Shown here one piece after another: positions 51,158 through 59,804 of a DNA stretch of 64,000 nucleotides; within the stretch, counting starts at the first letter, position 1; each line of letters opens with the position of its first letter. Below the pieces are notes generated by a model. That model was not told where the DNA came from. It did not search any database and worked only from the letters and a program-made list of their open reading frames with translations. The stretch is from JAJDFU01 sp964641965 (GTDB lineage Bacteria > Bacteroidota > Bacteroidia > Chitinophagales > Saprospiraceae): contig CAZXLD010000021.1 in NCBI GenBank assembly GCA_964641965.1, positions 14,311 through 78,310 of the forward strand. The letters are read 5' to 3'. The translations under genes and the position numbers were made by a program.

Positions 51158-52183
51158 CTAATCCTGGTCTGAAGAAGGCTGGATTGCCTCTTGGACGATT
51201 GATATGATTCCCCTTTCGTTCTGTTCGGTCATACATTTGAAATGCCCTTTGGGGCAAGATTTAAATCCAATTTTGGAACACGGCCTGCACGATAACCCTT
51301 CCACCTCCTGGATATAGCTTTCCCCTTTTCCCGAAGGCAAATAGGGATACATCCCAAATCCAGGAATGGTATTTCCCCAAATACTGATGATTTTCTTCCG
51401 AAAGGCAGCTGCAATATGCATAAGGCCTGTATCATGGCTAATAACAATAGAAGCCTGCCGAATCAAACTCGCACTTTGATTCAAATTGATCTTCCCACAC
51501 AAGTTTTGGACATGGTCTCCGGCATCTTTTGCGACCTGTTCTCCTATAGCAGCGTCGGTTGGCCCACCCAATAAAAGGGTAGGTATGGACATACCCCGGC
51601 AAATGAGGGCCAGCTTCTCCAGAGGCAAGCGTTTTGTAGCATGTGCCCCTCCAATTACAACAGCAACGAAAGAGTCAGCGCCAAGATTCGCTCCGGAAGT
51701 AAAAAAGTCTTTTGGGTCAACTTCATCCGCTACAGGAATAAAGTAATCCAAGCCATCCCCATCGTCGACTATTCCAAGAGGATAGAGCATATCCAGGTAA
51801 CGATCCACCAGGTGTTTATCTGGAAGCCTATTGATGTGCATCCGAACCAGCAGCCATTTTTCCCAATTCAGTTTATCGAAAGTTCGGCTTGGTACGCCTA
51901 AAGTCCATTTGAACCGGGCCGACCGAAAGTTTCGATGCAGGTCCAGGATCAGATCAAAGTCTTCTTCGCGAAGTGTAGCGACCAACTGGCGGTAATTGTT
52001 CTCCAATAAATGTAGCTGATCGATGTATGGATTGGCCTGGACAACGGGATAATAAATCGCCTTACATAGGAAATGGACCTCACATCCCAGCTGTTTTTTC
52101 AGCATGCGCACTACCGGGCTGGTCAAAACGATATCGCCAATACTGGAAAAACGAATCACCAGGACCTTGTTCAGCTTACGCAT
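51158..52183 (-). CDS. Family 9 glycosyltransferase (heptosyltransferase-like)
   Basis: A 341-residue GT-B enzyme. The N terminus VLVIRFSSIGDIVLTSPVVRML is the acceptor-side signature of ADP-heptose:LPS heptosyltransferases, and the donor half shows VVIGGAHATKRLPLEKLA, LLGGPTDAAIGEQVA and SHDTGLMHIAAAFRKKIISIWG. It ends with a cysteine cluster (CRPCSKIGFKSCPKGHFKCM). It builds lipopolysaccharide core or another glycan. It is 16 bp downstream of the antiporter gene. Confidence 0.9.
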   Translation of the reverse strand: MRKLNKVLVIRFSSIGDIVLTSPVVRMLKKQLGCEVHFLCKAIYYPVVQANPYIDQLHLLENNYRQLVATLREEDFDLILDLHRNFRSARFKWTLGVPSRTFDKLNWEKWLLVRMHINRLPDKHLVDRYLDMLYPLGIVDDGDGLDYFIPVADEVDPKDFFTSGANLGADSFVAVVIGGAHATKRLPLEKLALICRGMSIPTLLLGGPTDAAIGEQVAKDAGDHVQNLCGKINLNQSASLIRQASIVISHDTGLMHIAAAFRKKIISIWGNTIPGFGMYPYLPSGKGESYIQEVEGLSCRPCSKIGFKSCPKGHFKCMTEQNERGIISIVQEAIQPSSDQD

Positions 52184-52199
52184 AGCGGTGAAATTCCAA

Positions 52200-53474
52200 T
52201 CAAGCTACAGCCTCCGAAGGGATTTTTTCTCCCGGTTGATTAAGTGTTCGTTTTACCAGCGTGCCAAGGGTAAGCCCTTGTACTCCAATGGAAAAAATGA
52301 CGACGATATAGGTTATGGTCAGAATCAGGTCCCGAGGCATAGATTGTGGAAGAGAAAGGGCAAGGGCAATAGAAATGCCGCCCCGAAGACCACCCCAAGT
52401 CATGATGCGCGTCATATACGGAAAGTGATCCAATTGCTTCTTCAATAAGCGTATAGGGACACCTAGAGCGATAAATCGGGCTAGTAGAACCAATGGAATA
52501 GCCAAAAGGCCGGCCATGATATAATTTTGGTCCAGTGCAATGATTACAATTTCCAATCCAATCAGTACAAACAGAACCGCATTGAGCAACAAATCCAACA
52601 ATTCCCAAAATTTATCCACATAGAGTTCCGTTTCTTTGGTCATCGTATCCTGTCTGAATCGATCATTCCCCAGGATCAAACCAGCCACTACCATGGCCAA
52701 GGGACCGGAAAAATGCAGACTGCTGGCCAACCAATATCCCCCCATGACCAGTGCCAAGGAGATCAGCACTTCAATCTCATAACTTTCAATCGTACGCATG
52801 AGGTAGTAAGCAACTCCACCGAGAATCAATCCAAGTAGGATACCCCCGCCTACCTCTTCCCCAAAGAGCAGGGCCGTGTGACCAAAATCAAAATGATCTT
52901 CTCCAGAACTAGCTATATTGAATATGGTAAGGAAAACGACGACCCCAATCCCATCATTGAAGAGGCTTTCCCCGGAGATGATCGTCTCTAAGCGTTTGGG
53001 TACGCCGGCATCCTTCAGGATACCCAGTACAGCGATGGGGTCCGTAGGAGAAATGAGCGAACCAAATAACAGGCAGTAAATAAATTTTATTTCTACGCCC
53101 AATAATTGAAACAATCCATACATAAATCCACCGACCAAAAAGGTAGATATCATGACGCCGATCGTGGCAAAAAGGAGAACAGGCAGTCGCTGTTCTTTAA
53201 GTTCACTGAAATCGACATGTAGTGCTCCTGCAAAAAGCAAGAAGCTCAGCATGCCCTCCATAAGCAGTTTTCGGAAATCAATTTGCTCAACAAAACGAAC
53301 CTCAAACTCTTGTACTCCGGGTATAAATTCTCCTAATGCCAGTACCATTAGTGAAAACCCGAGGGAGACAACCATTAGACCTATAGTGGTGGGCAGTTTT
53401 AGAAAACGGACATTGATATAGCCGAATACGGCCGAAAGAACAATCAGGGTGGTGATAATGGTTAGCAGATCCAT
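52200..53474 (-). CDS. CPA1-family Na+/H+ antiporter (NhaP-like)
   Basis: A 424-residue protein with about 12-13 membrane helices. Key motifs are EGMLSFLLFAGALHVDF, SLISPTDPIAVLGILKDAG (the unwound TDP helix), and ESLFNDGIGVVVFLTIF, where Asn-Asp is the ion-binding ND pair of electroneutral CPA1 exchangers. The conserved WGGLRGGISIALALSLP is present. It lacks the long cytoplasmic regulatory tail. A role in sodium and pH homeostasis fits a marine or brackish habitat (inference). Confidence 0.93.
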   Translation of the reverse strand: MDLLTIITTLIVLSAVFGYINVRFLKLPTTIGLMVVSLGFSLMVLALGEFIPGVQEFEVRFVEQIDFRKLLMEGMLSFLLFAGALHVDFSELKEQRLPVLLFATIGVMISTFLVGGFMYGLFQLLGVEIKFIYCLLFGSLISPTDPIAVLGILKDAGVPKRLETIISGESLFNDGIGVVVFLTIFNIASSGEDHFDFGHTALLFGEEVGGGILLGLILGGVAYYLMRTIESYEIEVLISLALVMGGYWLASSLHFSGPLAMVVAGLILGNDRFRQDTMTKETELYVDKFWELLDLLLNAVLFVLIGLEIVIIALDQNYIMAGLLAIPLVLLARFIALGVPIRLLKKQLDHFPYMTRIMTWGGLRGGISIALALSLPQSMPRDLILTITYIVVIFSIGVQGLTLGTLVKRTLNQPGEKIPSEAVA

Positions 53475-53606
53475 CAGGCTATGGGTTTCAACGCTAAGCT
53501 AGAATTTTTAGTGGTAAGAATTGCTGATAGGTGAAAAATCTAAATATCAATAGACTTGATATGCTGGATTCAGCTATTCCAACGGGTAGAATTCTTTTCG
53601 GATGAT

Positions 53607-53614
53607 TAGCTTTG
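53607..53614 (+). promoter_or_regulatory. Candidate -7 element for PLP decarboxylase gene
   Basis: TAGCTTTG matches TAnnTTTG and lies 22 nt before the ATG at 53637. No -33 TTTG is seen at the expected distance. Confidence 0.3.
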
Positions 53615-53636
53615 GTCCATCTCAGATCGCAATAGT

Positions 53637-55088
53637 ATGGAACGATTATTCCAATTAGAGGCGGAGGCTCGTAAGCTGGAGTTTGAACAAGAATCCAGGT
53701 ATCAACTCCAACAAGCGGTGTTCCTGTACGCCAACCAATTTCTGGACGCTCTGCCTGAAAAAAAGGCCTTCCAAAAAGAGGAAGGTCAAAGTCTGCAACT
53801 TCTGGATTTTGAAATTCCGGAAGAAGGACGGCCCATCAATAAAGTGCTTGAAGTAATTGATCAGTCGGTCGACCAAACAGGTATCAATCCCGCCTCAGGC
53901 AACCACTTGGGTTATATACCCGGCGGAGGGCTTTACCCCACTGCCCTGGGTGATTATCTGGCAGCAGTATCCAATCGATACGCAGGGATGTTTTTTGCCA
54001 GCCCGGGGGCTGTTCGCATGGAGAATTTCCTACTCCGTTGGCTTTGCCAAATGGTCGGTTTCCCTGAAACAGCTATGGGTAACCTTACGTCTGGGGGATC
54101 CATTGCCAATTTAATTGCTGTCACTACCGCCCGTGACAAAATGGAAATTGTGGGAGATAAAATCGGTAAATCAACCGTTTATCTAACCCATCAGGTACAC
54201 CACTGCGTCCAAAAGGCCTTACGGATTGCTGGCCTTGGAGCCGCCATCATCCGATACATACCCATCGACGATCGATTTCGCATGCAACCTGAAGCCTTAA
54301 ATGCGCAAGTCAAACGGGACAAGGCAGATGGACTTCAGCCTTTCCTGCTCGTCGGCTCTGCCGGTACTACCAATACCGGAGCCATAGATCCTCTGGATGC
54401 TTTGGCAGAGGTAGCAAAGCAATACGGCATGTGGTTCCACGTAGATGCTGCTTACGGTGGCGCATTTTTGCTCGTTGAAAAACTTAGACCTGCCTTTGCA
54501 GGAATCGAGCGTTCGGACTCTGTAACCATAGATCCGCACAAAGGCTTTTTCCTTTCCTATGGTGTGGGTGCCCTTTTAATGAAAGATATGGATGCTTTGT
54601 ATCAGAGTCAGTACTATTCCGCCGGATATATGCAGGATGCAGAGGAGAATAGCCAAGATTGGTCCCCTTCCGACCTGTCACCGGAATTGACCAAACACTT
54701 TCGGGGACTCCGTATGTGGCTTCCCCTGCAGCTCTTTGGGCTAAATCCTTTGCGTGCTGCCCTGGAAGAAAAAGTGCTGCTTACGCAATATTTTTATGAG
54801 AAAATCCAGGAAATCGGGTTTGAGGTGGGGCCCTATCCTCAACTCTCGGTGCTGTTGTTCCGCTATGTGGGTCAATTCGATGACCCAAACCCTTTTAACC
54901 GAAGTTTGGTCCACTGGTTACAGGAAGACGGTACTTTTTTCTTTTCCTCTACGACTATCGACGGGCAATATTTTTTACGTTTAGCGGTACTGAGTTTTCG
55001 AACACATCTTCAGCATATTGATCACGCCTTGAGGCTATTGAAAAAAGGATTACAAGAGCTTATGGCAGTACAAGATCTTCCTAAATAG
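53637..55088 (+). CDS. PLP-dependent group II amino acid decarboxylase
   Basis: A 483-residue aspartate-aminotransferase-fold enzyme of the aromatic-amino-acid/glutamate decarboxylase family. Features: NLTSGGSIANLIAVTTARD, the cofactor-facing HVDAAYGGAFLL (Asp and Ala contacting the PLP ring), and Lys302 in TIDPHKGFFLSYG as the Schiff-base lysine. The substrate (tryptophan, tyrosine, dopa, aspartate or other) cannot be assigned. It stands alone on the plus strand, between minus-strand runs. Confidence 0.9.
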   Translation: MERLFQLEAEARKLEFEQESRYQLQQAVFLYANQFLDALPEKKAFQKEEGQSLQLLDFEIPEEGRPINKVLEVIDQSVDQTGINPASGNHLGYIPGGGLYPTALGDYLAAVSNRYAGMFFASPGAVRMENFLLRWLCQMVGFPETAMGNLTSGGSIANLIAVTTARDKMEIVGDKIGKSTVYLTHQVHHCVQKALRIAGLGAAIIRYIPIDDRFRMQPEALNAQVKRDKADGLQPFLLVGSAGTTNTGAIDPLDALAEVAKQYGMWFHVDAAYGGAFLLVEKLRPAFAGIERSDSVTIDPHKGFFLSYGVGALLMKDMDALYQSQYYSAGYMQDAEENSQDWSPSDLSPELTKHFRGLRMWLPLQLFGLNPLRAALEEKVLLTQYFYEKIQEIGFEVGPYPQLSVLLFRYVGQFDDPNPFNRSLVHWLQEDGTFFFSSTTIDGQYFLRLAVLSFRTHLQHIDHALRLLKKGLQELMAVQDLPK

Positions 55089-55105
55089 CTAGAATGAATC
55101 GCGCT

Positions 55106-55119
55106 CCCGGCAAACCGGG
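55106..55119. terminator. Small hairpin between convergent genes
   Basis: CCCGG-CAAA-CCGGG lies 17 bp after the decarboxylase stop and before the E1 gene stop. The stem is short and the following T run (GTTTG) is weak. Confidence 0.3.
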
Positions 55120-55126
55120 TGTTTGA

Positions 55127-57211
55127 TTAATAGGTTAGCAGGCTTTCCATGGCACTTTTTACCTTTTCAGCAGATGGGATCATGGTCCGCTCCAGCACTT
55201 CATTTAATGGAATAGCAGGCATATTTTCAGCGCCAATAGTACGCACAGGCGCATCCAGGTACTCAAAACAATGCTCCTGCATGCGAGCAGCCAGGCTTTG
55301 GGAAAAGGTATTGTGGACCGGCTCCTCAGTAACAACCAACACTCGACCGTGCGTTCTGGCTCCTTCAAAAAGGGCAGCTTCATCCAACGGTGCCAATGTC
55401 CGTAAATCCAGAATCTCAACTTGGCCCTGAAAGGCTTTTGCCGCATTCAAAGACCAGTGTACACCCATACCATAAGTGACAATGAAAAGAGTTTCCCCTT
55501 TCCCAATCCGGTCCGGATCGGCTTCTAAAACGGTCCTTCCCCGACCAAAAGGAATGACATAATTTTCATCAGGAAGTGGCGTACGAGCTGCCTCCGTACC
55601 CGGTACCTTGCTCCAATACAACCCTTTATGTTCGAAGATTACAACCGGATTTGGATCGTAAAAGGCAGCTTTCAAAAGCCCTTTAAGGTCGGCTCCGGTA
55701 CTTGGATAAGCAATTTTTAATCCCCGAATATTGGTTACTACAGATTCAATGCTGGAGCTGTGATAAGGTCCGCCACTTCCATAAGCGCCGATGGGCACCC
55801 GAATGATCGCACTTACCGGCCACTTGCCATTGGATAGGTAGTGGGATCGACTTACTTCAGTGAATAATTGATTCAATCCGGGCCACAAGTAATCTGCAAA
55901 TTGCACTTCGACAATGGGCTTTAACCCAACAGCACTCATCCCTACTGTACTTCCAATAATGAAAGCTTCCTGGATAGGGGTATTGAATACCCGCTCATCT
56001 CCAAATTTTTGAGCCAGGGTTGCAGCTTCGCGGAAAACACCGCCTAATCGCCCACCTACATCTTGTCCGTACAGCAAACATTCGGGATGAGCCCGCATCA
56101 ATTCTTCCACGCCAAATAAGGCACTGTCCACCATCACGGTAGGTGCTGCCCCTTCAGGATGGCGCACTCCTTTTTCTTCCAATATGGATGTCGGCGCAAA
56201 ATCATGGGTGAATAAATCTTCGGGTTTTGGATCTTCTGCGGAAACGGCTTGATTGAGTTCGTCCCGCACCTGTTGCAATACCTCCTGTTCCAATTGGACT
56301 AGTACTTGTTCCTCTACTCCGTTTTCCAACAACAAATTACGGAGGCGCGGGTAAGGATCACGTAGCTCATGTTCATCCAGATCATCTCGATACCACTCTT
56401 TCCGAACCCCGGAAGTATGGTGATTCAGGAGAGGCACCGAAGCATGTAGCAAAAATGGACGCCTTTCTACCCGTATTTGTTCCAGGATGGATGTCAGCTC
56501 ATGCCAGCAGGCTAAAAAGTCCGTTCCGTCGACTTGCCGAACTTCGATACCGTGAAACCCCTGTGCATATTCAGCAGCATTCTGAGCTCTGGTTTCTTCA
56601 GCATTGGCAGATATATCCCAGCCATTATCCTGGATCAGATACAAGACGGGTAATTGCCGAAGTGCAGCCATTTGAAAAGCCTCAGCCACTTCCCCCTCGG
56701 TGACGGCTGCATCCCCCAATGAACATACCACCACCGGAGGATCTGAATTAGTATCGTAGGTGTCCAGGCCTATTCGTTCTCGATATTGGAAGCCCAGTGC
56801 TACACCAGTTGTCGGAATGGCCTGCATACCGGTAGCAGAAGACTGGTGTGGAATCTTAGGTTTATCCGGATCCTTTAGGCTTGGATGGGCATAATAGGTC
56901 CTTCCTCCGGAAAACGGATCATCGCGCTTTGCCAACAATTGTAACATTAAATCGTACGGCCGCATCCCAATGCCTAGCAGAAGCGCATCGTCCCGATAAT
57001 AAGGAGCAACGAAATCTTGGGGGGCCAGCTGCATACCCACCGCCAATTGAATAGCTTCGTGCCCACGCGAAGTAGCATGTACGTACTTGGAAACCAATTT
57101 GAAATTATCTTCATACACCTCCGCCATCGATTTGGCGGTAGCCATTAAACGGAAGCCCTCTAACAACACTTTTTGCGTCAAATCTTTTTTTTCAAACTGC
57201 GTTTCTACCAT
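55127..57211 (-). CDS. 2-oxoacid dehydrogenase E1, alpha and beta fused
   Basis: A 694-residue fusion. The alpha half (about 1-330) binds thiamine diphosphate (CSLGDAAVTEGEVAEAFQMAALRQLPVLYLIQDN, read as two overlapping blocks). The beta half (about 360-690) shows FGEDV-like LYGQDVGGRLGGVFREA, TPIQEAFIIGSTVGMSAVG and VRIPIGAYGSGGPYHSSS-like sequence. This layout is common in Bacteroidota for branched-chain or general 2-oxoacid dehydrogenases; the E2 and E3 genes are not in the window. It lies 118 bp downstream of the crotonase gene on the same strand. Confidence 0.92.
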   Translation of the reverse strand: MVETQFEKKDLTQKVLLEGFRLMATAKSMAEVYEDNFKLVSKYVHATSRGHEAIQLAVGMQLAPQDFVAPYYRDDALLLGIGMRPYDLMLQLLAKRDDPFSGGRTYYAHPSLKDPDKPKIPHQSSATGMQAIPTTGVALGFQYRERIGLDTYDTNSDPPVVVCSLGDAAVTEGEVAEAFQMAALRQLPVLYLIQDNGWDISANAEETRAQNAAEYAQGFHGIEVRQVDGTDFLACWHELTSILEQIRVERRPFLLHASVPLLNHHTSGVRKEWYRDDLDEHELRDPYPRLRNLLLENGVEEQVLVQLEQEVLQQVRDELNQAVSAEDPKPEDLFTHDFAPTSILEEKGVRHPEGAAPTVMVDSALFGVEELMRAHPECLLYGQDVGGRLGGVFREAATLAQKFGDERVFNTPIQEAFIIGSTVGMSAVGLKPIVEVQFADYLWPGLNQLFTEVSRSHYLSNGKWPVSAIIRVPIGAYGSGGPYHSSSIESVVTNIRGLKIAYPSTGADLKGLLKAAFYDPNPVVIFEHKGLYWSKVPGTEAARTPLPDENYVIPFGRGRTVLEADPDRIGKGETLFIVTYGMGVHWSLNAAKAFQGQVEILDLRTLAPLDEAALFEGARTHGRVLVVTEEPVHNTFSQSLAARMQEHCFEYLDAPVRTIGAENMPAIPLNEVLERTMIPSAEKVKSAMESLLTY

Positions 57212-57230
57212 ATCACTTATATTTTATGGA

Positions 57231-57285
57231 GCTGTAAAATTGAATCTCTGATTTTACAGCATGCTGCTTAACCGGAATTGGTTAA
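57231..57285. promoter_or_regulatory. Two inverted repeats upstream of the E1 gene
   Basis: GCTGTAAAAT (57231-57240) and ATTTTACAGC (57251-57260) are perfect 10-bp arms with a 10-nt loop. TTAACC (57268-57273) and GGTTAA (57280-57285) form a second, smaller pair. The first starts 19 bp before the E1 start codon. No T run, so operator or leader structure is more likely than a terminator. Confidence 0.45.
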
Positions 57286-57329
57286 ACCAACCAATACAGG
57301 TTCATCGTACCTGTGCCTCTGTTCAAGAC

Positions 57330-58112
57330 TTACTTTTTCTTTTTGTTCTTCGCCTCTTCGATCGCCTGTTGGGCCAAATCACTTAATACAAGTTCTCCGC
57401 TGATCTTTGCTCTGGCCGGCAACAATGCATCCCAGCTTTCCGTACCTTCCCAGAGTATTGCTTTTAGGCGCTTCATGGCTTCGGGTGAATAATTAGCCAG
57501 TCGGCTAGCTAACTGATAAACAGCAACTTCCAGCTTTTCGTAATCTTCATGAATTGAAGCATATAGCCCTTTTTCAAGGGCCCATTCAGCAGTACACCAT
57601 TCGCTGGCATTGATGGCCAACTGTGAGAAGGCTGCATTTCCCAACTTGCGTTCCACAGCCGGACCCACCACAAACGGACCAATGCCTATAGCCAATTCAC
57701 TTAGCTTGACTGAGGCAGATTTTGCCCCCAGGCAATAGTCTGTAGCTGCTGCCAAGCCCACGCCACCTCCAACTGTCTTTCCTTGTACCATGCCAATAAT
57801 AAACTTGGGGCATTTGCGCATTGCATTGATCACATTGGCAAATCCCATAAAAAAGCGATGCCCTTCCTCCAAGTTTTGTACTGAAACCAATTCTTTGAAA
57901 CTCGCACCACCACAGAAGGAACGCTCACCCTGGCTTCGAAGCACGATGACCTTGACAGCGGGATCACTGCCCATTTTTTCTATGCCATCCACCAATTTAG
58001 AAAGTAAGACCCCGGGCAGTGAATTTGCAGCCGGATGATAAAATTGAAGGGTCCCAATTCCGTTTTCTTTTGATAACTGTACCTCCCCTTCAATGGAAAG
58101 TTCCGTGGTCAT
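57330..58112 (-). CDS. Crotonase-family enoyl-CoA hydratase/isomerase
   Basis: A 260-residue crotonase fold. The oxyanion-hole motifs are FCGGASFKEL (about 67-76) and GKTVGGGVGLAAATD (about 111-125). The position of the first hydratase glutamate (Glu144 of rat enoyl-CoA hydratase) is Gly119, while the second (Glu164) is kept as Glu139 in KLSELAIGIG. Loss of the first Glu is typical of isomerases such as PaaG rather than hydratases. The nearby paaZ and paaY support an isomerase in phenylacetate degradation, but this is inference. The C-terminal tail is lysine-rich. Confidence 0.82.
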   Translation of the reverse strand: MTTELSIEGEVQLSKENGIGTLQFYHPAANSLPGVLLSKLVDGIEKMGSDPAVKVIVLRSQGERSFCGGASFKELVSVQNLEEGHRFFMGFANVINAMRKCPKFIIGMVQGKTVGGGVGLAAATDYCLGAKSASVKLSELAIGIGPFVVGPAVERKLGNAAFSQLAINASEWCTAEWALEKGLYASIHEDYEKLEVAVYQLASRLANYSPEAMKRLKAILWEGTESWDALLPARAKISGELVLSDLAQQAIEEAKNKKKK

Positions 58113-58195
58113 GCGATTGCGATTTGAATGAACTATTAAAGGAACAAATTACTGCTTATCCCTGTTTCGCCTGGATGTAGCTATGATGAAAGCTT

Positions 58196-59686
58196 TTATA
58201 AGTGAGGTTCTACCTTGCCTGATGTAACCTCGGGTTCTTTTTGCTTAAAGCGGATAATGTTGCGTGCCATTCCCTTAAAAACAAAATAGTGAAAGGGCAA
58301 CACACAGTACCAGTACAACCTGCCCAAGACACCGTTAGGCCGAAATGTGGCTGTTTGACAAAGTATGGATTGTCCCTCCTTTTGCTGAATATGGAACTCC
58401 AGCCAAGCCTCCCCGGGCAGCTTCATTTCTGCGTAAAGCAGCATTCGCTTCTTGCCCGAATCTGCAACTAAAACTCGCCAAAAGTCAAGTGCATCCCCTG
58501 GATGGACTCTCTCAGGATTGGTTCGCCCCCGCCTCAATCCAATACCTCCAACCAGTTTATCCAGCAAACCTCTAAGTCGCCACAACAGGTTTGCATAATA
58601 CCATCCCCGATCGCCTCCGATGGCCTGAATATTAGACCAAGCTCCCTGTTCATGGCCGGAAGCGATGGGCATTTCCTTTCGGTCAATAAAACAACCGTAA
58701 CGGGGCACCTGGATATACTGCTGCAGACTCCTCAGATTGGAACTGGATACCAGGGAATCCTTCCAACTGGACACGACCATGTTTTGCTCGATCCGCTCAA
58801 AGGCAAGCTCGACAGCCTTTTTGTAGGGAATAAGTTCAATACCCAAGCTATCAGCCAGCGAATGGTCGCGTGCCACAACATCCACCTTCATGCTGTCTAC
58901 CAGGTTTACTGCAAGCTCGTAGGTGGTGGAGGTTACAAAATAGAGCCAATAGCTGGATAAACGCGGAGTCATTACCGGAACCGTAAAAATGAACCGCTTC
59001 AATCCGCGAACCTCGGCATAGCCCTGAAGCATATCTTTGTACGAGAGTACCTCGTCACAGCCTATATCAAAGTTGCGATTGAATGTTTCCTCCCGAAGCA
59101 ATACACCCGTCAGAAAATGAATGACATTCCGGATGGCGAGGGGTTCACATTTAGTGTCCAACCATTTCGGAGCGACCATAATGGGTAATTTTTCAACCAG
59201 ATCGCGGATAATTTCGAAAGAGGCACTTCCAGAACCCACTATTATCCCGGCACGGAGGACGGTCAGGGGAACTTTACTGCCTTCTAAAACCTGTTCCACT
59301 CCGAATCGAGATGCCAAATGTTCGGAAAGCTCATCCCCATTGACCATGCCGGAAAGATAAATGACCTGCCTGGCATTGGATCGATCCATAAATTCCCTGA
59401 AGTGTTGAGCGGTACGTTTTTCCAATGCTTTGAAATCCTGGATGGAGGCAGACATGGAATGGATCAGAAAATAAGCCGCATCAAAATCCAAGGGCACCTT
59501 CTGATCAACCGGTACCGGATACAAAAAATCATGCTCTAGAATTTCTATGTTCCATTCTTCCTTCAGGTTAGGTTCAAAATTCTTGGCATTCCGAACCACA
59601 CAAATCACTTCATGGCCTGCTCCCAGAAGAACTGGAAGCAACCGCTTGCCGATATATCCGTTCGCGCCGGTTAATAGAATGCGCAT
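58196..59686 (-). CDS. NAD(P)-binding SDR with DUF2867 C-terminal domain
   Basis: A 496-residue protein; start at 59686 (MRILLTGANGYIGKRL) is preferred to the frame start three residues earlier. The N-terminal 300 residues form an atypical short-chain dehydrogenase/NmrA-like Rossmann fold (TGANGYIG, then VIYLSGMVNGDELSEHLASR). Residues about 330-485 are a DUF2867 (SRPBCC-like) domain with DFWRVLVADSGKKRMLLYAEMKLPGEAWLEF. Such proteins are common near envelope or fatty-acid genes; the substrate is unknown. It lies between paaZ and the crotonase on the same strand. Confidence 0.88.
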   Translation of the reverse strand: MRILLTGANGYIGKRLLPVLLGAGHEVICVVRNAKNFEPNLKEEWNIEILEHDFLYPVPVDQKVPLDFDAAYFLIHSMSASIQDFKALEKRTAQHFREFMDRSNARQVIYLSGMVNGDELSEHLASRFGVEQVLEGSKVPLTVLRAGIIVGSGSASFEIIRDLVEKLPIMVAPKWLDTKCEPLAIRNVIHFLTGVLLREETFNRNFDIGCDEVLSYKDMLQGYAEVRGLKRFIFTVPVMTPRLSSYWLYFVTSTTYELAVNLVDSMKVDVVARDHSLADSLGIELIPYKKAVELAFERIEQNMVVSSWKDSLVSSSNLRSLQQYIQVPRYGCFIDRKEMPIASGHEQGAWSNIQAIGGDRGWYYANLLWRLRGLLDKLVGGIGLRRGRTNPERVHPGDALDFWRVLVADSGKKRMLLYAEMKLPGEAWLEFHIQQKEGQSILCQTATFRPNGVLGRLYWYCVLPFHYFVFKGMARNIIRFKQKEPEVTSGKVEPHL

Positions 59687-59804
59687 GATGCCCAAATTAT
59701 GCTAGAATGATCTTGGATAATTTAAATACAGCGTTTCGTAATTGGTTTAACAAAACGTATCAAATAGGTTGGTACTGCACCTAAATCGATCTTGCAAGAC
59801 CCGG

